Assembly: GCA_009773355.1 (NCBI GenBank)
Contig: WRPG01000005.1
Span: forward strand, 56,914-120,913
DNA from: Limisphaerales bacterium
Lineage (GTDB): Bacteria > Verrucomicrobiota > Verrucomicrobiia > Limisphaerales > SXTU01
DNA: 64,000 bases
Reading direction: 5' to 3'
The position numbers and the translations under genes were made by a program. Of this stretch, positions 7,678-17,033 are shown in pieces. The notes under the pieces were generated by a model that was given only the letters and a program-made list of their open reading frames with translations, was not told where the DNA came from and searched no databases. Position 1 is the stretch's first letter, and every line of letters begins with the position of its first letter.

Positions 7678-10600
7678 TCACCACACCGAGAAGCGGAAGT
7701 AGCGGCGCTGGGTGGGCGCGACGGTGTGGGTGCGCTCAGTCGCGGTGTCCACGAGGGTGTTCGTGACGAGCGTCCAGTTCACAAGGTTGGTGGACTCCTC
7801 CAGCGTCGCGCCGCCGACCCCGAGCGGCCAGGCGAACTGGAACATGCCGTTCACGGCGGGCCGCGAAATCATCGTCGGCATCGCGCCGAGGATGCGGACG
7901 GGCACGGGCGCGGAGAGGCCGCGCCGACCGCCGGTGTCGTAGGCTTTCGCGACGAGGGTGTAGGCACCGGGCGGCGGGTTGGTCCAGGTGAAGGTGAAGG
8001 GCGGGGCGAAAAGCTGCGCGAGTGTGTTGGTGCCCTCGTAGAACTCGACCGCGTAAATGCCGTCGGTATCCGTGGCGCTTGCGGTGAGGACGAGGTTGGT
8101 CGGGCCGACGAGCCACGCGTTGGTCGCGGGCGTGAGCAGGCTGACGACGGGCGGCAGGTTCGCGCCGGAGTTGATGGCGAGCGTGACCACCGCTGGATGT
8201 GAATTGGTCTTCCCGTCGTTCGCCACGAAGCAGAAGTAGTCCGGGCCGCTGATGTTGTTGTTCGGCGTGTAGGTGAGGTTGGGCGCGGTCCCGGACAGCA
8301 CGCCGCGCGTCGGCGCGACGATGACGTTGAAGGTCAGCGGGTCGCCGTCGCCGTCGCGGCCCGCGAGGGTGACGGGCGTGGCGGTGTTGAGCGTGACGTG
8401 CAGGCACTGCGGCTGCGCCTGCGGGCGGCGGTTCGGGAGCGTGGACGGCGGCGGCGCGTCGTCGTCCAGAAGGGTGACGGTGGCGATGGTGGTGCTGCCG
8501 AGCGTGGCGGTGCCGGTGGGGTTCGAGAGCGCGGCAGTGAACGTCTTCGTGCTCTCGGCCACGGCATCGTTCAGCAGTGTGACGGTGAAGCTCATCGGGG
8601 CGGAATCACCGGCGGCCCACGTGAGCGTGCCGTTGGTCGCGGTGAAATCACCGGGGGCGCTCGCGGTGCCGCTGGCCGTGGCGAAGCTCACGCCCACCGC
8701 GCCGTTCGTTCCGCTCACGCGCAGGACGGTGAAGGTGACGTTGCCGGCGGATTCGTTCGCGGAGTAGGTCGAACTGGCGAACTGCAACTGGCCCGGGCCG
8801 GGCGGCGGCGCGGCCCCGGAGCTTTCAAACGCGCCGAGGTCCGGCGCGGCTCCGAGCGTCGCACGCACGGCGAAGTTCTGCGGGGCAAGATACTGCTGTG
8901 TCACGTCGTTCGCCGGCAGCACGGCGGCCGCGAGCGGGCCGGCGGCATCGAGCGAGTTCGCGCCGGTGAGCAGGCGGTAATCCTTGGCGGCCATGTCCGC
9001 GAAGCCGGGGTTGTTCGCGCCCACGCCGTCTCCGACGATGAGGTTCGCGGTGCCGAGGAGCTGGCCGGTCCAAGGGTGGCCGGGGCTGTCCTTACGCCAG
9101 TTCGGGCTAATCCAGTTCTTGCCCAGCACGATGTCCCCGCCGCCAAGGCTGTTGCTGCCGCTGGTGGTGAAATACATCGCGTCGTAGATGTTGTTTTGCA
9201 GCGCGCTGTCGGTGAAGAAGATGTTGTTCCGGCAGTCCACGGATTCAAACGTGCGGTTGGTGGGGCCGGTGTAGCTCTGGTCGGGCAAATGGAAGAGCGC
9301 CATGCCCTCGTGATGGCTCACGATGGTGTTGTGGTAGAAGTGCAGCGTGCCACGATGCTGCGCGGCGTAATAGCTCGGGCCGTTGAACGCGCCCCAGAAA
9401 ATCATGCTCATGCTGCCGGCGTAGGGCTGCACGGTGAAGAGGTTGCCGTAAACGTAGGAATCGCGGTAGTCGGGCTGGGCGTCAATGTAGCCGCTGCCGC
9501 CCTGCGGGTCCGCGAGGTTCAGCACGTTGGACTGCTCGGTCATGTCGAACTCGTTGTAGCGGATGATTTGGCCGGAGGAGCGGTCCTTGATGGCGACGCC
9601 GTGCGCGCCGGGGCGATGCCGGCCAAAGCGGTTGTATTGGTAGATGATGCCGAGGCTCTCGGTGTAGCAGTGATGCTCGCCAAAGCCGTTGCTCAGCGGC
9701 ACGCCGCCGGGGTTCGCGGGGTTGGCGATGTAGGGGTTCGAGTTGTCGTGGAAGTAATTCCGCTCGATGAGCAGCCGCTCGGAGGTTTGGGCCGCGCCGT
9801 TCTTCGAGTTGGCGAAAATGCCCATGCTGCAATTGCTGATTTCGCAGCCGCGCACCGTGAAATCGCGCGCCCACTCGATGTAGATGGCCGAGGCGAAGGT
9901 GCCGTAGCCGCGCACCGCGCCGGTCTTGTCCGTGTAGGTCACGCTGCCGTCGCCGGAGTAGGTGACGTTGCGCAGGTCGAGCGTCTCGAGGTCCACGAAG
10001 CTGACGTGCGAGGTGCCATAGACGTAGCCGGTGTTGCGCGGGCTGACAAGGATGAGGCTCCACTGAGTGAAGCTGGGATGGCGCGGGTCGTAGGCCGGAT
10101 CCTCCACCGCGCCGTTGCCGTCAATGATGGGCAGCGCGCCGGTGGCGGGGTCGGGGATGCCGCGGATGACGATGCGCGCGCCCGCCGTGCCGCTGGCGGA
10201 AATCTGGAACTTCTCCTTATAGCCGCCGGGCTTGTAGTGGATGTTCACGATGTCGCCGGGCTGAAGGCCCGCCCACGGCACCTCGCGCAAGAGCGTGCGC
10301 GCCCGGCCGGGGCCGACATCGTAGGTCGTTCCGCCGGTGGGCGGCGCGGCGGTCACGGTCAACGTCTGCGCCACGCTGGCCGCCGCGAGATACGTGGCGT
10401 TGCCCGCCTGGCTCGCGGTGAGGGTGGTGGTGCCCGCGCCCACAATCGTCACGGTGTTGCCGCTCACCGTGGCGACGGCCGAATCTGAACTCGTGTAGCT
10501 CACGGGCTGTCCGCTGCTGGCCGTGCCGGTCAGGGCAAAGGGCGTGTCAGCCGTCTGCTTCGCGGGCAAAGCGCCGAACGTGATGGTCTGGGCAAGGCGG

Positions 10601-13323
10601 TTGACGACGAGCGCTACGACGCTGCTGGTCACGCTGCCGGAAGTGTCCGAGACGACGACGGAGTAACCGCCCGCCTGGTTGGTCTGCACGTTGTTGAGTG
10701 TCAGCGTCGAGCTGTTTGGGCTGCCCAGCGTGAGGCCGTCCTTGCGCCACTGGAACGTCAGTGGCGCAGTGCCGGTGGCGGTCACGTTGAAGGTCACGTT
10801 GCTCGTCGCGCCCGTGGTCACGGCCACGGGCTGCACGGTGATTTGCAGCGGGGTCGGCGGCGGGTTGGTGATGGTGTAGGTGTAGGTGGTGATGGGGCCG
10901 ACGTTGGCGATGGAACTGCCGGGGCCGAGCTTGAAGACGACGGTTTTGTTTTTCGGCTGGCCGGTGGGGAGAATCTTCAGCGCGATGGTCCGCGCGGGGG
11001 GAGCCTGGCCGCCGTAGAAGGTCATCTCGCCGCCGGTCGCGAGATAGTCCACGCCGTATTCCGCCGTGCTGCTGTGGTCGAGCCAGTAGTAGATGGCCTG
11101 GTTCGCGGGCCAGGAGTTCGAGCCGGGCGGGAGCGCGAGTGTGACGGGGATGTTGACCGTGCCGACGGTGTCGTCGCTCGTCGCGCCAGCGGAGGTGAAG
11201 CCGACCTGCGGCATCTGACCGGGCACGTTCAGGAAGAGGTGCAACAGGTTGAAGTCGTCCACGGCGACGTAGGGATTCGGGAAGTGTCCGAGGACGGAAT
11301 GGCCCGGCGTGCCGGACGCGGGCGTGATGTTGAGCGGCGTGCCGTCGGGGACGGTCGTGGTCCAACCGCTGCCGGTGGCGGCGATGTTCTGGCCGTTGAC
11401 GTTGACCGTGAGCGTGCCGTCGGTGGCGGGGTTGTAACCGCGCCCCGCGACATACACGCCGCCGGAAATCGTGCGCGTGGCGCGGACGCGGGTGAAATCC
11501 ACGTTTGCCACGCTGGAGGAGTTGACCGTCACCGCGCCGCCGGCGAACGAGCAGGTGAACGAGAAGCCCTGGTGCAGCACGTTCAAATAGAAGGTGCCAG
11601 TGAGTCCGGCGGGGACGTGCACGACGAATTTTCCGTCCGCCGCCGTCTCACTGGCGCCGACGAAGTTGGTCGCGCCGTAGCGCACGAGGTTGGGGCTGCC
11701 GCCCTTGTAATTGTTCACCACCGCGCCCGCGAGCGGGTTGCCGTTCTCGTCCTTCACCACGCCGCTGATGGTCAGCAGTGCGGCGGAGCCGCCGGTGACG
11801 GTGACGCTCGCGGAGGCGATGGCTTTGCCGCCCTTCATGTCGGTCACGGTGCAACGCGCGAGGAACGTCCCGCTGCGCGTCCAGGTGTGGCTGCCCTGCG
11901 TGGAGAGGCGGGCGTCGGGGTTCGTGTTGCCGGCGGCGGTGTCACCCGGCGCGTCGGGGTCGTCGAACTCCCAGTAGTAGCTGAGCGCGTCGCCGTTCGC
12001 ATCGGAAGCGCTGGCGGTGAAGGTCTGCGCCACGCCCGCCGCGACTGTGACCGTGGCGGGCGCGATGGACGCGGTGGGCGGGACATTGCCGGGGAACGGG
12101 CCGAAGTTCACGACGACATCGAGCGACTGCGGCGCGGTGCCGCCTTTCTGCACGGGCGTGACGTGGAGGTTCGCCTCGTGGTCCGAGTAAGTGCGGCCGA
12201 GGGCGAGCGGGGCGTCGTAGAGCGTGGCGTAGGGATTGTTCGTGAAGCCGGGCGCGCTGCCGAGGCCGCGGCTGCCGGGCGTCATGTCGAGCATCACCGT
12301 GTGGCCGGAGGTCGCGGCGAAGTTCTCCCCGCCGAGCCGGACTTCGAGGCCGTTCGCCGACCAGATGGCCTCCGTGTTCGTGATGCTTTGCCGGTAGCTG
12401 AACCAGTAGGTCCGCGCCGGGTCGCGCACGATGCGGAGCGCGTAGTTCTGCCCCGCCGCAAGCGTTGGCTGATCGAACGCGTGGATGCGATACGTGCCGG
12501 AGGCGACGGGCGTCGCGATGTTCGCGTCGGGCAGCCAGCCCATCAGGTTTTTCCAAAACGGGTTCGGGTCGCGGTCCATCGGCAGCGGCACGGGCGACGT
12601 GTTCTTCCAGCCCATCAGGTCGAACACGTCACCGTAGGTGTCCGTGAAAAACGTGCCGCTCCTGACCGGCGAGTGATAGGTGCTGCGCGAAATGCCATTC
12701 GCGTGCTGGAGGCCAAAGTTGTGGCACAGCTCGTGGGCCAGCGCGAGCGACGTGGTGCCGAAGACGCCTTTGCCGAACGAGCGCCCTGCCGCAAGCGTGC
12801 CCTGGCCGGGGATGAAGCCGCCGAAGATGAAGTCGAGGTCGTAGTTGTCGGTGTCGTGGAGTGCGGCCTGCCCGGCGGCGATGCCCGCGAGCCGGGCCTT
12901 CGCGCGCGCGTCATCGGCCAGCGAGCCAGGTTCGCCCCACATCGCGTATTTGCTCAGGCCCGAGGTGCCGTAGGTCGCGTTGTAGGTCGTGTAGCTCACG
13001 CCCATGTCCACCTCCGGGAGCACGGTGAACTCCAGCGAGACCTTGCCGTAGGAGGCGCGCTGGAAGAAATCGTTGAGCGCGGCGGCCGCGACGCCGTTGG
13101 TCAGGTTGCCCCAGCCGGAAGAGTAGCCCTGCGCGTTGGGCGTGTCGGACGGCCCGGCCTGGTCCGTGAAGCGAATCGGGATGACGAGCACCTTCTTGTG
13201 GCCCGTGGTCCAGGTGGCGGGCGGATTGGCAGCGGGAAGATTTGTCACAGCCAGCCAGCACGCAGCGAGCAACGCGAGCCTTGCGAGGACACTGGGAGTC
13301 TGGGGCGGGCGGGCGGCTGTCAT
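7678..13323 (-). CDS. giant secreted multi-domain protein with metalloprotease-like and beta-helix modules
   Basis: 1881 residues from the ATG at 13323, chosen because a signal peptide (LARLALLAACWLAV) follows. Rough domain order: M6-type/metzincin-like peptidase (about 35-330) with HELCHNFGLQH, a full HExxHxxGxxH zinc motif, at residues 197-207; PKD (about 390-510); carboxypeptidase-regulatory-like (about 520-600); Calx-beta-like (about 735-840); Ig-like (about 850-930); Big-type (about 940-1020); right-handed beta-helix (about 1030-1520); Calx-beta (about 1545-1650); cadherin-like (about 1660-1750); Big-type (about 1760-1850). The last 30 residues (WTLVTNT..RRYFRF) resemble the C-terminal sorting-like region seen in many verrucomicrobial secreted proteins. 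Probable role: surface or extracellular polymer degradation. Domain edges are estimates. Confidence 0.82.
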   Translation of the reverse strand: MTAARPPQTPSVLARLALLAACWLAVTNLPAANPPATWTTGHKKVLVIPIRFTDQAGPSDTPNAQGYSSGWGNLTNGVAAAALNDFFQRASYGKVSLEFTVLPEVDMGVSYTTYNATYGTSGLSKYAMWGEPGSLADDARAKARLAGIAAGQAALHDTDNYDLDFIFGGFIPGQGTLAAGRSFGKGVFGTTSLALAHELCHNFGLQHANGISRSTYHSPVRSGTFFTDTYGDVFDLMGWKNTSPVPLPMDRDPNPFWKNLMGWLPDANIATPVASGTYRIHAFDQPTLAAGQNYALRIVRDPARTYWFSYRQSITNTEAIWSANGLEVRLGGENFAATSGHTVMLDMTPGSRGLGSAPGFTNNPYATLYDAPLALGRTYSDHEANLHVTPVQKGGTAPQSLDVVVNFGPFPGNVPPTASIAPATVTVAAGVAQTFTASASDANGDALSYYWEFDDPDAPGDTAAGNTNPDARLSTQGSHTWTRSGTFLARCTVTDMKGGKAIASASVTVTGGSAALLTISGVVKDENGNPLAGAVVNNYKGGSPNLVRYGATNFVGASETAADGKFVVHVPAGLTGTFYLNVLHQGFSFTCSFAGGAVTVNSSSVANVDFTRVRATRTISGGVYVAGRGYNPATDGTLTVNVNGQNIAATGSGWTTTVPDGTPLNITPASGTPGHSVLGHFPNPYVAVDDFNLLHLFLNVPGQMPQVGFTSAGATSDDTVGTVNIPVTLALPPGSNSWPANQAIYYWLDHSSTAEYGVDYLATGGEMTFYGGQAPPARTIALKILPTGQPKNKTVVFKLGPGSSIANVGPITTYTYTITNPPPTPLQITVQPVAVTTGATSNVTFNVTATGTAPLTFQWRKDGLTLGSPNSSTLTLNNVQTNQAGGYSVVVSDTSGSVTSSVVALVVNRLAQTITFGALPAKQTADTPFALTGTASSGQPVSYTSSDSAVATVSGNTVTIVGAGTTTLTASQAGNATYLAAASVAQTLTVTAAPPTGGTTYDVGPGRARTLLREVPWAGLQPGDIVNIHYKPGGYKEKFQISASGTAGARIVIRGIPDPATGALPIIDGNGAVEDPAYDPRHPSFTQWSLILVSPRNTGYVYGTSHVSFVDLETLDLRNVTYSGDGSVTYTDKTGAVRGYGTFASAIYIEWARDFTVRGCEISNCSMGIFANSKNGAAQTSERLLIERNYFHDNSNPYIANPANPGGVPLSNGFGEHHCYTESLGIIYQYNRFGRHRPGAHGVAIKDRSSGQIIRYNEFDMTEQSNVLNLADPQGGSGYIDAQPDYRDSYVYGNLFTVQPYAGSMSMIFWGAFNGPSYYAAQHRGTLHFYHNTIVSHHEGMALFHLPDQSYTGPTNRTFESVDCRNNIFFTDSALQNNIYDAMYFTTSGSNSLGGGDIVLGKNWISPNWRKDSPGHPWTGQLLGTANLIVGDGVGANNPGFADMAAKDYRLLTGANSLDAAGPLAAAVLPANDVTQQYLAPQNFAVRATLGAAPDLGAFESSGAAPPPGPGQLQFASSTYSANESAGNVTFTVLRVSGTNGAVGVSFATASGTASAPGDFTATNGTLTWAAGDSAPMSFTVTLLNDAVAESTKTFTAALSNPTGTATLGSTTIATVTLLDDDAPPPSTLPNRRPQAQPQCLHVTLNTATPVTLAGRDGDGDPLTFNVIVAPTRGVLSGTAPNLTYTPNNNISGPDYFCFVANDGKTNSHPAVVTLAINSGANLPPVVSLLTPATNAWLVGPTNLVLTASATDTDGIYAVEFYEGTNTLAQLFAPPFTFTWTNPPPGAYTLVAKAYDTGGRRGLSAPVPVRILGAMPTMISRPAVNGMFQFAWPLGVGGATLEESTNLVNWTLVTNTLVDTATERTHTVAPTQRRYFRFSVW

Positions 13324-13474
13324 GGCAATGTAAATACAAGGTCGTGGCTTTGGCGAATAGCTGGGGATTCTCACTACAGAAAAGGCCCGAGCACGCGTGG
13401 CGTTTCACTCCAAGACAATCTGCTGCTCTTGGCTTGCACCGGCACTGCGGAGGGGCGTTGAATGCCGCACCAAC

Positions 13475-15001
13475 ATGAAAAAGTCCGCGAAGTCCGCCGC
13501 AACGAAACGTCAACGCTTCGCTTCTCCCTCGCCCCCATCGGGGGAGAGGGCCGGGGTGAGGGGGCGGGCAGCGAGTGCAATCACCGCAGCCCTCGCCTCA
13601 ACGACGCAATCCACTGGCCTTCTGCCGGAGCGCGGGACTCCGGCCCGCGGCAGCCACTCTGCTGAGGACACCACAGACTCAAGGAAACCTTCGCCACCTC
13701 AAGCCGCTGCGGCCCAGAGGGCCGCGCTCCACTCCGTCACCCAGACCATTTCCCCCGCGCCCAAGCCCGTGCCCAACAGCTCGGGCATCAAGATCACGGC
13801 CATCGAGACCGTCATCCCCGACGACATCATGCCGGGGTTGCTGCTCCTGCGCATCCACACGGACGCGGGCATCATCGGGCACGGCGAGACTTACTACGCG
13901 CCGCAGGCGGTCGCGGCGATGATCCACGACTGGATGGGCCGGCGTCTCCTCTGCGCGGACCCGCTGTCCATCGAGAACCACTGGCGTTTCCTCTACGAGC
14001 GGGCCAGCGCGTTCGGGTCGCGCGGGACGGAGCTGCGGGCCATCAGCGCCATTGACCTCGCGCTGTGGGACATCCTCGGGCAGGTCTGCGGCAAGCCCAT
14101 CTGGCAACTCCTCGGCGGCAAGGCCCGCGACAAGGTGCGCGTCTATAACAGCTCCGGCGGCCCGACCTACGGACGTCGTCTCGGCGCGGGCCGCGACCAG
14201 GGCTGGCCCGGCCACGGCGACGTGGGCAAGCCCGGCCCGCTCGAAGACAACTGGGCTTCCAACTACGCCGCTGGCGACCTCGCCGAGGAACTCGTGGCCG
14301 AGGGCTATTGCGCGATGAAGTTCTGGACCTTCGACCGCGCGTTCCACGAGCACGGCGGCAACTTCCTCCCGTGGTCCGCGGTGAAAGCCTGCGTGAAGCC
14401 GATGGAGGAAGTGCGCAAACGCGTGGGCGACAAAATCGAAATCCTCCTTGATGGCCACGGCTTCTTCCAACTGCCCGCCGCACTGCGCATCGCCGAGGCC
14501 ATGCGCGACCTGCGCCCGCTCTGGCTGGAGGACGTGATGCGCGTGGACAACGCCGACACGCTCGCCGACTTCCGCGACAAGGCGCGGCTGCCCATCGCCG
14601 TGAGCGAGATGCTCACGAGCCGCGACGACTACCGGCTCGTGCTGGAGCGGCGCGCGGTGGACTACGTGATGATTGACCCGACATGGGTCGGCGGCATCAG
14701 CGAGACGCGCCGGCTGGCGGAGTTCGCGCAGACTTACAACATCCCCGCCACGATGCACGACTGCACCGGCCCGCTGACGCTCTTCGCCGGCCTGCACGTC
14801 GCGACGGCGGTGCCCAACGTGACCTTCCAGGAATCCGTCCGCGCGCACATCCGCACCTTCTACAGCGCGCTCATCGAGACGAACGTGGTCATCGAGCAAG
14901 GCTTCGCGCTGCCGCCGGAAGGTCCGGGCCTGGGCACGAGGCTGAAGCCGGAGTTGTTTGACGCACAGCGCGAGACGTATCGCATCTCGCGCGCGGGCTA
15001 G
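13475..15001 (+). CDS. enolase-superfamily (mandelate racemase/muconate lactonizing) sugar-acid dehydratase
   Basis: The conserved domain begins at IKITAIETVIPDD (near base 13,786). Numbered from the ATG at 13475, metal ligands D326 (LDGHGFF), E352 (WLED) and E378 (VSEML) and catalytic H428 (TMHDCTGP) are present, the pattern of D-galactonate-type acid-sugar dehydratases. The exact substrate is not readable. The first roughly 100 codons are low-complexity and partly encoded by dispersed repeat DNA (a CCCCCATCGGGGG hairpin near 13,540). The true start may therefore be later, for example GTG 13769. Not in an operon. Confidence 0.82.
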   Translation: MKKSAKSAATKRQRFASPSPPSGERAGVRGRAASAITAALASTTQSTGLLPERGTPARGSHSAEDTTDSRKPSPPQAAAAQRAALHSVTQTISPAPKPVPNSSGIKITAIETVIPDDIMPGLLLLRIHTDAGIIGHGETYYAPQAVAAMIHDWMGRRLLCADPLSIENHWRFLYERASAFGSRGTELRAISAIDLALWDILGQVCGKPIWQLLGGKARDKVRVYNSSGGPTYGRRLGAGRDQGWPGHGDVGKPGPLEDNWASNYAAGDLAEELVAEGYCAMKFWTFDRAFHEHGGNFLPWSAVKACVKPMEEVRKRVGDKIEILLDGHGFFQLPAALRIAEAMRDLRPLWLEDVMRVDNADTLADFRDKARLPIAVSEMLTSRDDYRLVLERRAVDYVMIDPTWVGGISETRRLAEFAQTYNIPATMHDCTGPLTLFAGLHVATAVPNVTFQESVRAHIRTFYSALIETNVVIEQGFALPPEGPGLGTRLKPELFDAQRETYRISRAG

Positions 15002-15025
15002 TGCGGCCGGTGGAACCCGCCTTGG

Positions 15026-15610
15026 TCAGCCCTTGTAGACGATCATGATGCCGTAGTCCGGCAGCATGTGGCCCGTGGAGTCCATCGCCCCGTAGCCGAT
15101 GGGGCTGATGTTGATGATGTTCTCCTGGCCGATCTTGTTGAGGAACTCCGTCACCTTCTCATCGAAGAGGTCGTGGCCCACCTCGACACAGGAACCGCGC
15201 TTGATGGTCTTGACCCGAATCTTGGGCGGTTCGTCCTTGTGCTCCGTGTGTGCAGTTTTCTTAATCAGGGATTCCTGCGGGCCGGAGCGGTGCGGCACGC
15301 TTAACGGTTTGTGCTCCGGAGCGTGTGCGGCGGGCTTGGGCGGCTCGCCAGTGGCATCCTTGGCGGCTTCGGGCGCGGCATGGCCCGGTGCGGGGTGAGC
15401 GGGTGCCGCATGGAGGACGGGCGGATCGTGTGCGGCCGGCGTCGCAAGTGGCGCTGCGCTTTTCACGATGACCGGAACGGGCTTGGGCTTCTTAGGCGGC
15501 GGGACGCGGAATTTCTCGCCGCACTCCGGACAGTCAATCTCCTCGCCCACGACGCACTCGTCCGCTGTGATGTGGAGGTTGCACTTCGGACAGTTGAAGG
15601 ACGTGTCCAT
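15026..15610 (-). CDS. zinc-ribbon protein of unknown function
   Basis: 194 residues. The N-terminus is a double-CxxC zinc ribbon (CPKC..CPEC with FRVPPPKKPKP following). The middle, about residues 45-125, is Pro/Ala/His-rich linker. The C-terminal 65 residues (VKTIKRGSCVEVGHDLFDEK onward, ending DYGIMIVYKG) look folded and conserved but I do not recognise them. No signal peptide is seen. A longer frame extends upstream, but MDTSFNCPKC is the natural start. Confidence 0.7.
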   Translation of the reverse strand: MDTSFNCPKCNLHITADECVVGEEIDCPECGEKFRVPPPKKPKPVPVIVKSAAPLATPAAHDPPVLHAAPAHPAPGHAAPEAAKDATGEPPKPAAHAPEHKPLSVPHRSGPQESLIKKTAHTEHKDEPPKIRVKTIKRGSCVEVGHDLFDEKVTEFLNKIGQENIINISPIGYGAMDSTGHMLPDYGIMIVYKG

Positions 15611-15889
15611 GCGGGGCGCGCTGATGCGGGTCGTGGGGACAGTAGGCCGGCGGGTGTGACGCGGCCAGCGAAAACTTGGCGGGCGGCCGGCGGCCGGGCA
15701 GCCGGACGCAAAACGGCCCTTGGAGTGTCGGAAAAAATCGTCGCCAAGCCGCGCCCGACCAGCTACGCACTGGGCCGCGCTATGCAGCAATCCCACCCGA
15801 ACCGCTGCTTCGGCCAGCGCGGCTGGTTCTCTGGTATTGAGCCAGCGGAGCGCTCGGCGCTCGGGAGATGAAGCGCATCAAGTCGTGAT

Positions 15890-16969
15890 ATGAAGACATG
15901 GAATTGGTTGGCGGCGGCGCGAGGTCTCGGCACCGTGCTTTTCCTGGTGACGGCCCGGCCGGCAATGTTTGCCGCCGAATCCCCACCGTCCGACCTGCTT
16001 GGCCCGGCGTTCAACTTGGTCGCCGAGAACGACATGGTCGTGCGCACGGACCGGCATTACACGCATGGCACGAAGTTCACGCTGCTCGGCAGCGAAGTTG
16101 CCGTGGCGCGCGAGCAGCCGGGCTTTCACTTTCCGGTCTGGCTCGCGGAGCACACGCCGGACTTGTGGGCCATTCCGCATGCCGCGCGGCTCGGGGCCAG
16201 TCTGGGCCAGAGCATTTACACTCCCACGGACATCAGCCTGGGATCCCTGCAAGTGCAGGACCGGCCCTACGCGGGCGTGCTCTACGCGTCGCTCCTGCTC
16301 CAGAAGCGCGGCGCGACCACGGGCGGCACGCCGCTGCTGGACAACTGGCGGCTCGACCTCGGTGTCCTCGGCCCCGAATCGCAGGCCGAGGAGGCGCAGA
16401 ACACGGTGCATCGCGTCCGCAACCTCGGCCTGGCGCATGGCTGGGCGCACCAGTTGAAGACCGAGCCGGCGCTCGCCCTGCGCTTCCAGCGCACCTGGCG
16501 CTGGGCGCGCGGCGCGCAGGACGGCTGGGGCTGGGATTTCCTGCCCACGGCGGGCGTGAGCCTCGGGAACATCGGGACTTACGCCGCAGTCGGCGGTCAG
16601 GTGCGCGCGGGCTGGCGGCTGCCGGGTGATTTCGGCACGCAGATCATTGACTCCACCGCCGCGCCGAGCATGGGCCGCACGACGGGCGACGCCACGTGCC
16701 GGGGCATCTTCGCCTTCGTCGGAGTCGAGGGCCGCGCCATCGCCTACAACGCCTTCCTCGACGGCAACCTCTGGCAGCAAAGCCATCATGTGGACAAGTT
16801 CCCGCTCGTCGCGGACGGGAAGTTCGGCCTCGTCTATTCCGGCAAGCGCTTCGACGTGTCGCTCACGCAGGTCATCCGCAGCAAGGAGTTCGTCGGCCAG
16901 CGGGAGATTGACGCCTACGGCTCGCTGGCGTTCTCGGTGAAGTGGGACCATCCTGCCGCGCGCAAGTAG
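15890..16969 (+). CDS. LpxR-like lipid A deacylase family (DUF2219) outer-membrane protein
   Basis: 359 residues. N-terminal signal peptide (to about residue 29, AMFAAES), then ENDMVVRTDRHYTHGTKFTL and DRPYAGVLYASLLLQ, the two hallmark motifs of the LpxR/DUF2219 beta-barrel family. That family removes the 3'-acyloxyacyl chain of lipid A in Salmonella and Helicobacter. The C-terminus alternates hydrophobic residues as in barrel strands and ends near SLAFSVKW. Activity on this organism's lipid A is inference. The preceding 279-bp divergent gap (15611-15889) shows no gene. Confidence 0.8.
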   Translation: MKTWNWLAAARGLGTVLFLVTARPAMFAAESPPSDLLGPAFNLVAENDMVVRTDRHYTHGTKFTLLGSEVAVAREQPGFHFPVWLAEHTPDLWAIPHAARLGASLGQSIYTPTDISLGSLQVQDRPYAGVLYASLLLQKRGATTGGTPLLDNWRLDLGVLGPESQAEEAQNTVHRVRNLGLAHGWAHQLKTEPALALRFQRTWRWARGAQDGWGWDFLPTAGVSLGNIGTYAAVGGQVRAGWRLPGDFGTQIIDSTAAPSMGRTTGDATCRGIFAFVGVEGRAIAYNAFLDGNLWQQSHHVDKFPLVADGKFGLVYSGKRFDVSLTQVIRSKEFVGQREIDAYGSLAFSVKWDHPAARK

Positions 16970-17033
16970 CTCGTGTCTGCTGAGAATCTCATTACCGTCT
17001 CCACCTTCCATCGCAGCACTTCCCCCTGATTTT

